Assembly: GCA_947627215.1 (NCBI GenBank)
Contig: CANQVD010000033.1
Location: forward strand, 1 to 40,554
Direction: 5' to 3'
DNA from: an uncultured Eisenbergiella sp.
GTDB lineage: Bacteria > Bacillota > Clostridia > Lachnospirales > Lachnospiraceae
Length of the DNA: 40,554 bases
Shown: piece by piece, positions 27,639-37,215 of the stretch
Layout of the letters: each line of letters begins with the position of its first letter
How positions within the stretch are numbered: position 1 is the first letter of the stretch
Notes under the pieces: generated by a model
What the model saw: only the letters and a program-made list of their open reading frames with translations
The model's database searches: none
Told to the model about the DNA's origin: nothing
Translations under genes and position numbers: made by a program

Positions 27639-28793
27639 TCAGGCGTCCTTCAGCCGGATTCCCCTGGCGACGCTCATCACCAGTCCCATTTCGATAAGGA
27701 GGAACAGAACGGAAGTGCCGCCGTAGCTGATGAAGGGGAGGGAAATTCCCGTATTGGGAATGGTGTTCGTCACCACCGCGATATTTAAGATCACCTGGAT
27801 GGCGATATGCCCCATGACGCCCACCACGATGAGCGCTCCGAACAGGTCGGGAGCGTTGTTGGCGATCACCATGAAGCGCCAGATCAGGAGAATGAAGATC
27901 AGGATCACCGCGATGGCCCCGAACAGGCCAAGCTCCTCGCAGATGATGGAAAAAATCATATCGTTCTGCTGCTCCGGCAGGAAGCCCAGCTTCTGCATGC
28001 TGTTGCCCAGCCCCTTGCCGAAGAGGCCGCCGGAGCCGATGGCATAGAGCCCCTGCAGGACCTGAAAGCCCTTGCCCGACGCATAGGCCTCCGGATCCAG
28101 CCAGGCCATGATGCGGGCGCTCCGGAAGCCGGTCTCCTCCGTCATGGGAGCCTGGGAAATGAAATAGACCGCACCCGCTACCGCCGCGAGCCCCGCGCCC
28201 ACGATCAGTACGAATTTTTTATAATCGGGGCTGGCCACGAACAGCATCAGGAACGCGATGCCGCCGATAATGATGGCGGAGCTTAAGTTGTCCGTCACCT
28301 GCCAGACCAGCAGGCAGACCACGCCCGCCGAGCCCATGATCAGGAAAAAGGCCTTGGCGGTTTTGATCCCCCGTCCGATCTTGCAGATCAGGGATGCCAG
28401 GAAAAGAATCATGCCCAGCTTGGCGATCTCCGCGGGCTGCACGGAAATGCCGATCTTGAGCCAGCGCCTGGCGCCGTTGGCCTCATATCCCAGGGGCGTC
28501 AGCACCAGCAGGATCAGCACGATGGATACCAGATAGGCCAGCGTGGCGAACCGCTCCCAGAAATGATAGGGAATCCAGGACACCACGATCATGGCAACGA
28601 TGCCGATGGCGGCCGCGCCGCCCTGATGGATCAGATAATACGCCTCGTTGTCCATCTGCCCCGCCGCGTCGTAGGCGCTGGCGGAATAGATCATGATCAG
28701 GCCGAACACCACCAGGAACAGAATGATGAACAGCAGGCTGTAGTCAAAATAACGTTCTTCTTTTTTATGAAACCGATTCCGGACGCCGGCCAT
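27639..28793 (-). CDS. ftsW: SEDS-family lipid II polymerase FtsW/SpoVE
   Basis: This 384-residue protein has about ten transmembrane helices and belongs to the SEDS glycosyltransferases that polymerise lipid II with a class B PBP. Typical segments are GARRWLKIGISVQPAEIAKLGMI, the large loop with GKGLGNSMQKLGFLPEQQNDMIFSII (shown here in parts) and the C-terminal GISLPFISYGGTS. The start at 28793 follows GAGGAG by seven bases and lies four bases after murD. FtsW and SpoVE are paralogues that cannot be told apart here. Confidence 0.93.
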   Translation of the reverse strand: MAGVRNRFHKKEERYFDYSLLFIILFLVVFGLIMIYSASAYDAAGQMDNEAYYLIHQGGAAAIGIVAMIVVSWIPYHFWERFATLAYLVSIVLILLVLTPLGYEANGARRWLKIGISVQPAEIAKLGMILFLASLICKIGRGIKTAKAFFLIMGSAGVVCLLVWQVTDNLSSAIIIGGIAFLMLFVASPDYKKFVLIVGAGLAAVAGAVYFISQAPMTEETGFRSARIMAWLDPEAYASGKGFQVLQGLYAIGSGGLFGKGLGNSMQKLGFLPEQQNDMIFSIICEELGLFGAIAVILIFILLIWRFMVIANNAPDLFGALIVVGVMGHIAIQVILNIAVVTNTIPNTGISLPFISYGGTSVLFLLIEMGLVMSVARGIRLKDA

Positions 28794-28797
28794 ACGC

Positions 28798-30159
28798 TCA
28801 CTCCTCTATCTGTCTGACAAACTCCTTGAACATCCGTCCGCGTTCCTCATAATTTGCGAACATCCCCCAGCTCGCGCAGGCGGGAGAAAGCAGCACCGCG
28901 TCGCCGGGCGCGGCATTCTGTTCGCAGATTTCCATCGCCTCCTGAAAGCTGTCCGCCGTCACCACGTTATACAGCCCGTGCACCTTCGCGCAGGCGGCGA
29001 TCTTGTTTTTCGTCTGCCCGATGAGCACCAGAAGCTTCACCTTCCCGTCAAAGGCCTCGATCCATTCGTCATAGCGGCTCTTTTTGTCATAACCGCCGCC
29101 GATGAGCAGGGTGGGCCAGCGCATGGCCCGGATGGCCCGAATGGCCGCGTCGGGGTTGGTTCCCTTGGAATCGTTATAATAGGCCACGCCCTTTTTTGTC
29201 GCCACGTATTCGATCCGGTGTTCCACCGCCTGAAAGCTTTTCACCGCGGACAGAATCATGTCCATGGGAACGCCGAAGGCTGCGGATACGGCGATGGCCG
29301 CCATCACGTTTTCGTAATTGTGCACGCCGATCAGATTCATCTCGTTCACATTCAGCAGCGTTTCCGGCCCTTCTCCCAGATTCCGGCAGATCGTCTCCCC
29401 GTCCAGATAATACCCGTCCGCAAGCTTCCGCGCGGAGGAAAACCAGATCACTCTGGCCGGGCAGGTCTCCCCGAAGGCGGACAGATAGGGATCCTCACGG
29501 TTCAGCACGCAGAAATCGGATTTTCCCTGATTTTTCGTGATGGATTCCTTGACCGCCGCATAATTCTCCATCGTATGATGGCGGTTGAGATGATCGGGAG
29601 TGATATTCAGGATCGCGGACACCTCCGGATGAAAATCCGCCGTCGTCTCCAACTGGAAGCTGCTGATCTCCGCCACCGTCACGCTTTTCTCCGTCATATT
29701 GGGCGCTTCCTGCGTATAGGGGATCCCGATATTGCCCACCACAAAGGCGGAATCGCTGTATTTTTTCAGGATCTCACCCACCAGCGCGGTGGTCGTGGTC
29801 TTGCCGTTGGTGCCGGTTATGGCGATCAGGCGGCCCTTCCCGTAGTGCCAGGCCAGCTCCACCTCGCCCCAGACGGGAATGCCCGCCCTGCGCAGGCTGA
29901 CTGCCAGCGGGCCGTCCGCCGGCACGCCGGGGCTCAGTACCGCCAGGGACAGCCCGGAAAACAGCTCCTCCGGGACCTCTCCCGTGATCACCTCCGTCTC
30001 CTCCGACAGCCCGTTGTCCCTGCGCAGTTTCTCCGCGTCCAGCTTCTCATTGGCGTCATACAGGACGGGTACCGCGCCGAACCTCCTCAGCAGTCCGGCG
30101 GAACCAATGCCGCTCTTTCCGCATCCCGCTACCAGCACTTTTTTCCCGATCAGGTCCAT
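28798..30159 (-). CDS. murD: UDP-N-acetylmuramoyl-L-alanine:D-glutamate ligase
   Basis: MurD adds D-glutamate to UDP-MurNAc-L-Ala. The 453-residue protein has an N-terminal Rossmann-like domain (VLVAGCGKSGIGSAGLL), a central ATPase domain with the P-loop GTNGKTTTT at about 114-122, and a C-terminal ligase domain (VEHRIEYVATKKGVAYYNDSK, LLSPACASWGMF). The start at 30159 gives MDLIGKKVLVAG and has AGAGGA upstream; a longer frame to 30195 is less likely. It is followed closely by ftsW. Confidence 0.96.
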   Translation of the reverse strand: MDLIGKKVLVAGCGKSGIGSAGLLRRFGAVPVLYDANEKLDAEKLRRDNGLSEETEVITGEVPEELFSGLSLAVLSPGVPADGPLAVSLRRAGIPVWGEVELAWHYGKGRLIAITGTNGKTTTTALVGEILKKYSDSAFVVGNIGIPYTQEAPNMTEKSVTVAEISSFQLETTADFHPEVSAILNITPDHLNRHHTMENYAAVKESITKNQGKSDFCVLNREDPYLSAFGETCPARVIWFSSARKLADGYYLDGETICRNLGEGPETLLNVNEMNLIGVHNYENVMAAIAVSAAFGVPMDMILSAVKSFQAVEHRIEYVATKKGVAYYNDSKGTNPDAAIRAIRAMRWPTLLIGGGYDKKSRYDEWIEAFDGKVKLLVLIGQTKNKIAACAKVHGLYNVVTADSFQEAMEICEQNAAPGDAVLLSPACASWGMFANYEERGRMFKEFVRQIEE

Positions 30160-30302
30160 CTTCCTTTTTCCTCTCATTTCCGATCCGGGGCGCATGCCGC
30201 GCCCGGCATCCTTCTATGCTTTTCTCCGGCCCGCGCGGTCTCCTCTTTCCCTTTCCGTCCTCCGCCGTCCGCCCTCCCGCGCGGCGTTTCCCGCACGCCG
30301 CT

Positions 30303-31268
30303 CTAGCAGGCCGCCAGCCCGATCAGACACAGCAGCGCGGTGAGAATGGAAAACACCGCCACCACGCGGGTCTCCGACCAGCCGCAGAGTTCAAAATGAT
30401 GGTGCAGCGGGGCCATTCTGAAGATGCGCCTGCCGCCGCTCAGCTTATAATACCCCACCTGCAGAATCACCGAAAGCACTTCCGCCAGATAGACGAAGCC
30501 CACGACAGGCAGAAACAGCGGCAGGCGGAGCATATAGGCGCAGCCCGCCACGAAACCGCCCAGCGCCAGGGAACCGGTATCTCCCATGAACACGCTGGCA
30601 GGGTATACGTTGAACAGAAGGAACCCCAGCAGGCCGCCCGCCACCGCACAGGGAAGCGGCGTGAGCGAGCTTCCCGTCCCGACGGCCACCGCGGAGAAAA
30701 AGACCGCCACCAGCACCGTCACGCTGCCCGCCAGGCCGTCCAGGCCGTCAGTGAAGTTGGTCCCGTTGACCGTCCCGAGCACCACCAGGAACAAAAACGG
30801 CACGGACAGAGCTCCCAGATCGAGGCGCTCCCCGGGCAGAAACGGGATCCGCATGCTCAGATCCGTATGCCCGCTTTCCATGAGATAAAACACAAAAACG
30901 CCGGTCACAGCCGCCTGTCCCAGAAGCTTCTGCCAGGCCCGCAGCCCCATGGAACGCCGCAGAGCCACTTTAAGATAATCGTCCAGAAAGCCCACCAGCC
31001 CGAAGCCCAGCATGAGGAACAGCACCGGCACGATATCCGGACTGTCCTTTCCGAACACCAGGCAGACCGCCGTCACCCCGGCAAGAAACAGGATCCCGCC
31101 CATGGTGGGCGTTCCGTTTTTTTTCAGATGGCTTCCCGGCCCCTCCTCCCGGACCGTCTGCCCGATCTTCAGCCTTCTTAAGTAAGGAATCACAACCGGT
31201 CCCAGCACGGCGCTCACGCCGAAGGAAATGAGGACCGGCAGCACGACGGCATCCATCATTTTGCTCAT
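30303..31268 (-). CDS. mraY: Phospho-N-acetylmuramoyl-pentapeptide transferase
   Basis: MraY attaches phospho-MurNAc-pentapeptide to undecaprenyl phosphate, forming lipid I. This 321-residue protein has about ten helices. Catalytic acidic residues lie in FLDDYLK and NFTDGLDGLAGS, and the C-terminal MAPLHHHFEL motif is typical. Its ATG overlaps the stop of the upstream transpeptidase gene in an ATGA arrangement (31265-31268), showing translational coupling. A gap of 143 bp separates it from murD; no gene is seen there. Confidence 0.96.
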   Translation of the reverse strand: MSKMMDAVVLPVLISFGVSAVLGPVVIPYLRRLKIGQTVREEGPGSHLKKNGTPTMGGILFLAGVTAVCLVFGKDSPDIVPVLFLMLGFGLVGFLDDYLKVALRRSMGLRAWQKLLGQAAVTGVFVFYLMESGHTDLSMRIPFLPGERLDLGALSVPFLFLVVLGTVNGTNFTDGLDGLAGSVTVLVAVFFSAVAVGTGSSLTPLPCAVAGGLLGFLLFNVYPASVFMGDTGSLALGGFVAGCAYMLRLPLFLPVVGFVYLAEVLSVILQVGYYKLSGGRRIFRMAPLHHHFELCGWSETRVVAVFSILTALLCLIGLAAC

Positions 31269-33016
31269 TCCCTTTCCGCCCCGTTTTCAGGCTGATCTGT
31301 CGTCCCCGTCCTCTCGATGTCCAGATAGGGGAGAATATTTTCAAAGAGCTGCCGGATCACGGGCGCCGCGATCTGTCCGCCATAGTACATGCCCGTGGGA
31401 TGGCGGATGATGCACAGCGCCAGCACCTTCGGGTCCTCCGCGGGCGCGAAGCCCAGAAAGGAGGAAATATACTTTCCCGTGCCTCTGGGAAGGGTTTCGC
31501 TGGTGGCCGTCTTGCCGCCCACCCGGTATCCCTCTACCCTGCCGTTTTTCCCGCCTCCGTTTTCCACCACCTCAAAGAGGATCGCCCGCAGCCTTTCGCT
31601 GGTACGCTCCGACAGGATCCGCTCTCCCGTTTCCCACGGGAAGGGACTGACCGCCTCTCCTCCTTCGCTTTTCGTGCCCACGCCGAAGTGCGGCGTGACC
31701 CTGATGCCGCCGTTGATGAGGGAGGACACGGTGGCGGCCAGTTGGATCGGCGTGATCTGAAAGGACTGGCCGAAGGAAACGGTGGCAAGCTCCACGTTCC
31801 CCATATCCTCCTTCTTATGCATGATCGTTCCGGCCTCCCCGGGCAGGTCCACGCCCGTCTTTTTTTTCAGCCCGAACTGTTCAAAATAGCGATAGTAATT
31901 TTCCACGCCCAGCCTGAGGCCCACCGTGATGAAAACCGGATTGCAGGAGTTCATGGTGCCCTGCACGAACGTTTCCACGCCGTGTCCGCCCACCTTCGCA
32001 CAGCGGATGCGCCGGTCGTCCACCAGAATGAAGCCCGGGCAGGAAAAGGTATCCTCCTCCGTCACCACGCCTTCCTCCAGCGCCGCGGAGGCGGTGATGA
32101 TCTTGAAGGCCGAGCCCGGCTCGTAGGTGTCGTTGATACAGGCATTGCGCCACATCCGGTTCAGGGCGTTCTGCTCCTCTCCCTCCGGAATCGTCTCCGG
32201 CAGGGTAAAGGGATCGTTCAGGTCGTATTCCGGCACATCCACCATGGCCAGGATCTCGCCGTTGTCCGGACGCATGACCAGAATGGAAACGCCTTCGGCC
32301 TCCTTGGCCTTCTGCACCTGCTCCGCGAGCTGGGTGGCATACTGCTGGATGTTCACATCCATGCTGATCACCAGATCGCTGCCCGCCGTCGGCTCGATCC
32401 GCTCCTCCCCCATTTCGGCGATCTGTATGCCTCTGGCGTCCGTCGTCTCCAGTATGGTCCCCGGCGTCCCCCGCAGGTATTCCTCATAGCTGCTCTCCAG
32501 CGCCAGGATTCCCTGATTGTCCGCCCCGGTAAAGCCCAGCACCTTGGATGCCAGCTTTCCATAAGGATAATAGCGTTTGTAATCCTCATCCACCTTGACG
32601 CCCTCCAGGCGATACGCCCGGATAGCGTCCCCGGTTTCCTTGGGAACGTTGCTCTTCACCCGCTCGATGGAGGAAACCTTCTCCACGCGCCTGCGCACCG
32701 TTTCCTCAGAAAGCCCCAGCTCCTTTTGCAGGACGGCGATCACCCGCTCCGGCTCCTTCACCTGGCTGTGAATGACGGAGATCGTGCAGACCGTCCGGTT
32801 GTCCGCCAGCACCGCGCCGGTGGAATCCAGGATCTGCCCCCGTCTCGCCTTGATGGAGCGCTCCCGCTGATGCAGCTCCTGCGCCAGACCGGAATAATGC
32901 TCCGAGCGAAAGATCATCAGCCAGGAGGTGCGCACCGCCAGCCCGAGAAACAGCGCCGTACAGATGAAAAACACGATGACGGTCTTCTTTCGGTGATAGG
33001 TTCTGCTTTTTTCCAT
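31265..33016 (-). CDS. Class B penicillin-binding protein, SpoVD/PBP2-like, with KTA variant
   Basis: This 583-residue transpeptidase cross-links peptidoglycan, probably with a SEDS partner. It has a short cytoplasmic tail, one transmembrane helix (about 12-34), a dimerisation domain (RRGQILDSTGAVLADN) and a transpeptidase domain with the SxxK motif Ser302-Lys305 in EPGSAFK and SxN at 357-359 (SCN). The third motif reads GGKTATSE (K502-T503-A504) instead of KTG. No PASTA domain is present. Its position after another class B PBP and before mraY matches spoVD in Bacillus, but the division and sporulation roles cannot be assigned with certainty. The ATG follows GAGGGG. Confidence 0.9.
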   Translation of the reverse strand: MEKSRTYHRKKTVIVFFICTALFLGLAVRTSWLMIFRSEHYSGLAQELHQRERSIKARRGQILDSTGAVLADNRTVCTISVIHSQVKEPERVIAVLQKELGLSEETVRRRVEKVSSIERVKSNVPKETGDAIRAYRLEGVKVDEDYKRYYPYGKLASKVLGFTGADNQGILALESSYEEYLRGTPGTILETTDARGIQIAEMGEERIEPTAGSDLVISMDVNIQQYATQLAEQVQKAKEAEGVSILVMRPDNGEILAMVDVPEYDLNDPFTLPETIPEGEEQNALNRMWRNACINDTYEPGSAFKIITASAALEEGVVTEEDTFSCPGFILVDDRRIRCAKVGGHGVETFVQGTMNSCNPVFITVGLRLGVENYYRYFEQFGLKKKTGVDLPGEAGTIMHKKEDMGNVELATVSFGQSFQITPIQLAATVSSLINGGIRVTPHFGVGTKSEGGEAVSPFPWETGERILSERTSERLRAILFEVVENGGGKNGRVEGYRVGGKTATSETLPRGTGKYISSFLGFAPAEDPKVLALCIIRHPTGMYYGGQIAAPVIRQLFENILPYLDIERTGTTDQPENGAERE

Positions 33017-33115
33017 AAACCCCTCGCGGGCCGGTCGTCTCTATAATCTATTACCCGTTCCGTGAGGTTATGACGCCCGGGGCGGCTCATTTTCCCGGTC
33101 CGTTGCCGTTTGGGA

Positions 33116-35494
33116 TCATTCGCTTTCCGGCTGGTCCTGCGCGGTGCTCTCCGGCGTCGGGGTTTGTCCGCCCAGGATGCCGGAAACCGGCGTATCAAAG
33201 CCCGCCGTGTCCTCATCCAGCGGTTCCCCTGTGGCGGGATCGATGACCTGCCCGGCTTCATTCACATAGGGATTGGATTCCGATTCCGGTTCGGCGCTGT
33301 TTTCACCGCTCCCCGTCTCCCCGGAAGCGCCGGAGTCCTGCCCGGTTCCGCCTTCCGTAACGCTGTTCTCTCTGCCTTCGACGGGCGCGTTCCCGCCGTC
33401 TTCTCCGTTCTCACCGTTTTCGGAACCGCCTTCCGCGTTTTCTCCCTCCTGGGCGGTCTGCGGCGCGCTGTCGATGAGCTGCTGGCGGATGTCCGCCTGC
33501 ATGGCCTCCAGCTCCTGCTGCTCCTCCTCCGTCAGCGGCTCCGTCATGAAAATGTTCAGATAGGGAAGGATCTCCGTGAATATGTTTTTCGCCATCAGGG
33601 ACGCCTTGCCCGTCTCATTGTCCTGCTGCGCGGAGTTGGGTCGGTTCAGCACGATGTACATGGCGATCTGCGGATCGTCCGCCGGCGCGTAGCACATGAA
33701 GGAGCAGACGTATTCATCCTTCTGACGGGTTCCGTTCGCGGAAACGGTTTCCGCGGTGCCCGTCTTGCCTCCGATCCGATAGCCCGGCGTTTTGGCCCGC
33801 CAGCCGGTGCCGTTCTCACCGTAGACCACCTGCTCGCAGTATTCCCGCACCTTCGCGGAGGTCTGCGCGGAGATCACCTGCTTCAAAAGCCGCGGCTGGA
33901 TGTTTTCCACCACCGAACCATCAGAGGCCGTGATCTTGCTGACCATATGCGGTTCATAATAATAACCGCCGTTGACCAGGGCGCAGAAGCCCGTAATCAT
34001 CTGGATCATGGTCACGTTGAAGCCCTGCCCGAAGCTGGAGGTGGCCAGCTCCGTGGGGCCCATGGTGGTATCGTTGAACACCAGGGAGGCCGTCCTGGCC
34101 TCACCGGCCAGGTCGATATTGGTTTTCAGCCCGAAATTGTATTCCTGAAAATAGCGGAGAAGCTCTTCCTTTCCGATGACCTGGGCCATGCGGATCAGCG
34201 CCACGTTGCAGGAGCGCTCGATGGCCTCGCCGATGGTGAGCCAGCCCTCCGCACCGCTCCGGTAGTTGTGGCAGCGTATGTTCCGGTCCGATACCTGGAT
34301 GACGCCGGTGCATTCAAAAGACTCATTTCCCGTCAGCTTGCCGCTCTCCAGCCCCGCCGCGGCCACAAAGGGCTTCATGACGGACCCCGGTTCATAGGTG
34401 GAATTGATGCAGTAATTTTTCCAGAGGGCATTCAGATTCTGCACCAGCAGATCGTTGTTCTCCTCCTTCATCATGTCCTGCGCCATCTCTTCAGTGATGA
34501 CGGTCTCCGTCATCTTCCCGTCCAGATCGTACATCCGGGAGCCCACCAGCGGCATGGCGTCCCGGTAATTGTTCAGATCGAAAAAGGGATAGCTGGCCAT
34601 AGCCAGGATATTGCCGGTGTTGACCTCCATCACGATACAGCCCACATCCCAGGCGCCGTTGCCCTCTCTGGCCACATTCTTGTTCTCTTCGTTGTATTTC
34701 AGCAGATTTTTCTCCACCACGCCCTGAATCGTGGCGTCGATGGTGGAATATACGTTATAGCCGTCCACCGCGGCACGGGTGGTGCGCTGCAGATTTTCGT
34801 CCGTATCCAGATAGCCGTACTGCCGCCCGTTGACGCCGCAGAGCACGTCGTTGTACTGCTCCTCCAGCCCGTAGGAGGCGGTGCCGTCATTGCGCACGAA
34901 ACCGATCACGTCCGCCGCCAGCGTATTGTTTGGATAGATCCGTTTATAGCTTTCGTCAAACCAGACGCCCTTGATCAGCGCGCTGGTCTCCTTCTGATCC
35001 TCGTCCGCCATCATCTCCTGAAAGGGGCTGATCTCCTCATAGGACATGCGCTTTTTCAGCACATAATACTGGACATTGGGATGCTCCTTGGCATAGCTTC
35101 GCACCTGGGACTTGTCGATGCCGAAATACGTATGGAGCGCATCGATGGTGGCCTCCACGTATTTTCCCTCGTCCCCGTTCATCAGCTTGCAGTCCAGGAT
35201 CAGGTCGTAGACCTTTTCGCTCACCGCCAGCTTGGTCCCCTTCCGGTCCAGAATCTCCCCCCGTTTATAGGGGATGGTCTTGCTGGAATACTGCTGCTGG
35301 GAAAGCACCTGCCGTTTGTACTGTTCGCCGTTGTCCCGGTTGATCAGCACCAAACGGGCGCTTAACCCGGCAAAAGCCAGCAGTACCATGATAAACAGTA
35401 CCACCAGCTTTCTTTGCATCTTCGCGGTAAATTTATTTTTGTTCCAGTCGTTTCCCGTCCCGGCCCCCGTCCGCGCCGGGGTCCGGCCCGGCAT
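33116..35494 (-). CDS. Class B penicillin-binding protein (FtsI/PBP2B-like) with acidic tail
   Basis: This 792-residue transpeptidase has a basic N-terminus, one helix (about 29-50), a dimerisation domain (YKRGEILDRKGTKLAVSE) and a transpeptidase domain with active Ser at about 371 in EPGSVMKP, SxN in RSCNVA, and GGKTGTAE. It is the probable septal transpeptidase working with FtsW. After the catalytic domain comes a tail of about 130 residues rich in Glu, Gly, Ser and Asn, without PASTA repeats and probably disordered. The ATG at 35494 has AGGAG four bases before it; a GTG at 35509 is the alternative. It lies between ftsL and the second PBP gene. Confidence 0.9.
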   Translation of the reverse strand: MPGRTPARTGAGTGNDWNKNKFTAKMQRKLVVLFIMVLLAFAGLSARLVLINRDNGEQYKRQVLSQQQYSSKTIPYKRGEILDRKGTKLAVSEKVYDLILDCKLMNGDEGKYVEATIDALHTYFGIDKSQVRSYAKEHPNVQYYVLKKRMSYEEISPFQEMMADEDQKETSALIKGVWFDESYKRIYPNNTLAADVIGFVRNDGTASYGLEEQYNDVLCGVNGRQYGYLDTDENLQRTTRAAVDGYNVYSTIDATIQGVVEKNLLKYNEENKNVAREGNGAWDVGCIVMEVNTGNILAMASYPFFDLNNYRDAMPLVGSRMYDLDGKMTETVITEEMAQDMMKEENNDLLVQNLNALWKNYCINSTYEPGSVMKPFVAAAGLESGKLTGNESFECTGVIQVSDRNIRCHNYRSGAEGWLTIGEAIERSCNVALIRMAQVIGKEELLRYFQEYNFGLKTNIDLAGEARTASLVFNDTTMGPTELATSSFGQGFNVTMIQMITGFCALVNGGYYYEPHMVSKITASDGSVVENIQPRLLKQVISAQTSAKVREYCEQVVYGENGTGWRAKTPGYRIGGKTGTAETVSANGTRQKDEYVCSFMCYAPADDPQIAMYIVLNRPNSAQQDNETGKASLMAKNIFTEILPYLNIFMTEPLTEEEQQELEAMQADIRQQLIDSAPQTAQEGENAEGGSENGENGEDGGNAPVEGRENSVTEGGTGQDSGASGETGSGENSAEPESESNPYVNEAGQVIDPATGEPLDEDTAGFDTPVSGILGGQTPTPESTAQDQPESE

Positions 35495-35575
35495 TCTTCT
35501 CCTGTCCACGCTTACACCCTGCTTTATCTGAAAATCTGCCGTCCCGCTGCCGGCGGGCGGCGAAAAAACATTTCC

Positions 35576-36214
35576 TTACGGATGGATCTGCGCGTATTGC
35601 CGCACATAGTCGCTTCCCTCGCTGGGGATCTCCACGATCTGTCCGTCTCCGGCGTATACCATGCCCAGTTCGGTAATGGCGATCCTGCGGATCTCGTCCA
35701 GATCGACGCTGCTCTCAATGCGGCTGAGCATTTCGTCGTTTTCCAGCTTCAGATTGTTCAACTGACTTTCCAGCCGGGAGATCTTCTCCACGCTGGTAGT
35801 GATGCCGGACTGCAGCCGGATATAGCCGATCAGCACGAATCCCGTCACGGCCATCGCCAGACTCAGGAACAAAAGATAGGCGGGGTTCATGTAATGCGCC
35901 CGCTGCCGGTTCTTTCTGGCCGTATGGGAGAGCTGCTTTTGGGGCGCTCCGATCTGCCTGTCGATGTCCAGCTTCCGCGCCGCGGAGCCGTACACATAGG
36001 CATCTTCGCGCACGCCGCCGGCGTATCCGGTTCCGGCGCTTCGCGATCCCCCGGCACGTCCGCTCCTGCCGCCTCTCATTTCCCCGGCGTACCCGGACCT
36101 GACGTTTCCCGTCTCCCTGGCATACCCGGTCCCGGCGCTCCCCGTTCTGCCGTTTCCTGTTCGGTTGTATCCCGTTCTGCCGGCGCTGCGCCCGGCTCTT
36201 CCTGCAGCCGCCAT
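35576..36214 (-). CDS. ftsL: FtsL-like division protein with Arg/Gly-rich N-terminus
   Basis: This 212-residue bitopic protein has one helix (about 109-130, AYLLFLSLAMAVTGFVLIGY) followed by a coiled coil (about 135-170, SVEKISRLESQLNNLKLEND) and a short C-terminal region (AITELGMVYAGDGQIVEI), the layout of FtsL. Its position between rsmH and the PBP gene supports this. The first 75 residues are low-complexity, dominated by Gly, Arg, Ala, Ser and Tyr, and much longer than in typical FtsL. The ATG at 36214 follows GAGGAG by ten bases, so the extension is likely translated. Confidence 0.82.
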   Translation of the reverse strand: MAAAGRAGRSAGRTGYNRTGNGRTGSAGTGYARETGNVRSGYAGEMRGGRSGRAGGSRSAGTGYAGGVREDAYVYGSAARKLDIDRQIGAPQKQLSHTARKNRQRAHYMNPAYLLFLSLAMAVTGFVLIGYIRLQSGITTSVEKISRLESQLNNLKLENDEMLSRIESSVDLDEIRRIAITELGMVYAGDGQIVEIPSEGSDYVRQYAQIHP

Positions 36215-36238
36215 ATCCTGATATCTCCTCGTTTCCCG

Positions 36239-37180
36239 TCATTCGGACGGGGCCTTTTCAAAGATTCGAAGCTTCGCACTCTTGGCGCGGGGGTTTTGTT
36301 CCATTTCTTCCTTTGCGGGCAGCACCGGTTTTCTGGTGACCGCCCGTCCGCTGCTCTTTTTCCCGCAGACGCAAACCGGAAACTCCGGCGGGCATATGCA
36401 GGGGTTTTCATTTCTGCGGAACGCGTTTTTCACGATGCGGTCCTCCAGGGAATGAAAGGTGATGACACACAGCCGTCCGCCCGGATTCAGCAGCCCGATG
36501 AACGCATCCAGAGAGGACTCCAGCACCTCCAGTTCCCGGTTGCAGGCGATCCGCAGCGCCTGAAAGGTCCGTTTGGAGGGATGCCCGCCCATCTCCCGCA
36601 TTTTCGCCGGGATCGCCGACCGGATGATCTCGTTCAGCTCCCCGGTGGTCTCGATGGGCTTCCTCCGCCGTTCTGCGGCGATGCGCTTCGCGATGTTCTT
36701 TGCGAATTTCTCCTCGCCGTAATCCCGGAGGATCCGATAAATCTCCATTTCATCGTATTCATTGACGATGGTTCTCGCCGTCAGGGCCTGCCGCCTGTCC
36801 ATCCGCATGTCCAGCGGCGCATCATAGCGATAGGAAAAGCCCCGTTCCGCGCTGTCAAGCTGCCAGGAGGAAACCCCCAGATCCAGCAGGATCCCATCCA
36901 CGCCCGTATAGCCAAGCTCATTCAGAATCGCCGGAAGGTTGCAGTAATTGTCCCGCACGAAAATGACCTTATCCGCCGCAGGCGCCAGCCGTCTCTTTGC
37001 CGCGGCGATGGCCTCATCGTCCTGATCGATCCCGATGAGCCTTCCGGACGTAAGCTGTCCGGCGATCCGGGAGGCATGTCCGCCTCCGCCCAGCGTCCCG
37101 TCCGCATAGATGCCGTCCGGGCGAACGGAAAGTCCCTCGATTGTTTCGTTCAGCAAAACGGACGTGTGCGCAAATTCCAT
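36239..37180 (-). CDS. rsmH: 16S rRNA (cytosine(1402)-N(4))-methyltransferase
   Basis: RsmH (MraW) methylates C1402 in the ribosomal P site with SAM. This 313-residue protein has the N-terminal [13 protein letters not shown], the SAM-binding motif [23 protein letters not shown] and the C-terminal region with [13 protein letters not shown] and [10 protein letters not shown]. It also has a C-terminal cluster [15 protein letters not shown] of four cysteines, as in many Firmicutes RsmH. It lies between mraZ and ftsL, the standard dcw order. Confidence 0.97.
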   Translation of the reverse strand: MEFAHTSVLLNETIEGLSVRPDGIYADGTLGGGGHASRIAGQLTSGRLIGIDQDDEAIAAAKRRLAPAADKVIFVRDNYCNLPAILNELGYTGVDGILLDLGVSSWQLDSAERGFSYRYDAPLDMRMDRRQALTARTIVNEYDEMEIYRILRDYGEEKFAKNIAKRIAAERRRKPIETTGELNEIIRSAIPAKMREMGGHPSKRTFQALRIACNRELEVLESSLDAFIGLLNPGGRLCVITFHSLEDRIVKNAFRRNENPCICPPEFPVCVCGKKSSGRAVTRKPVLPAKEEMEQNPRAKSAKLRIFEKAPSE

Positions 37181-37215
37181 CTCAAATTCCGCTCCCAGCC
37201 TGTATCTTCACGGGA

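Noticed and set aside
33110-35365. 751-codon plus-strand open frame opposite the PBP gene
   Set aside because: Shadow of the coding strand of a clear penicillin-binding protein; low-complexity translation and no supporting signals.
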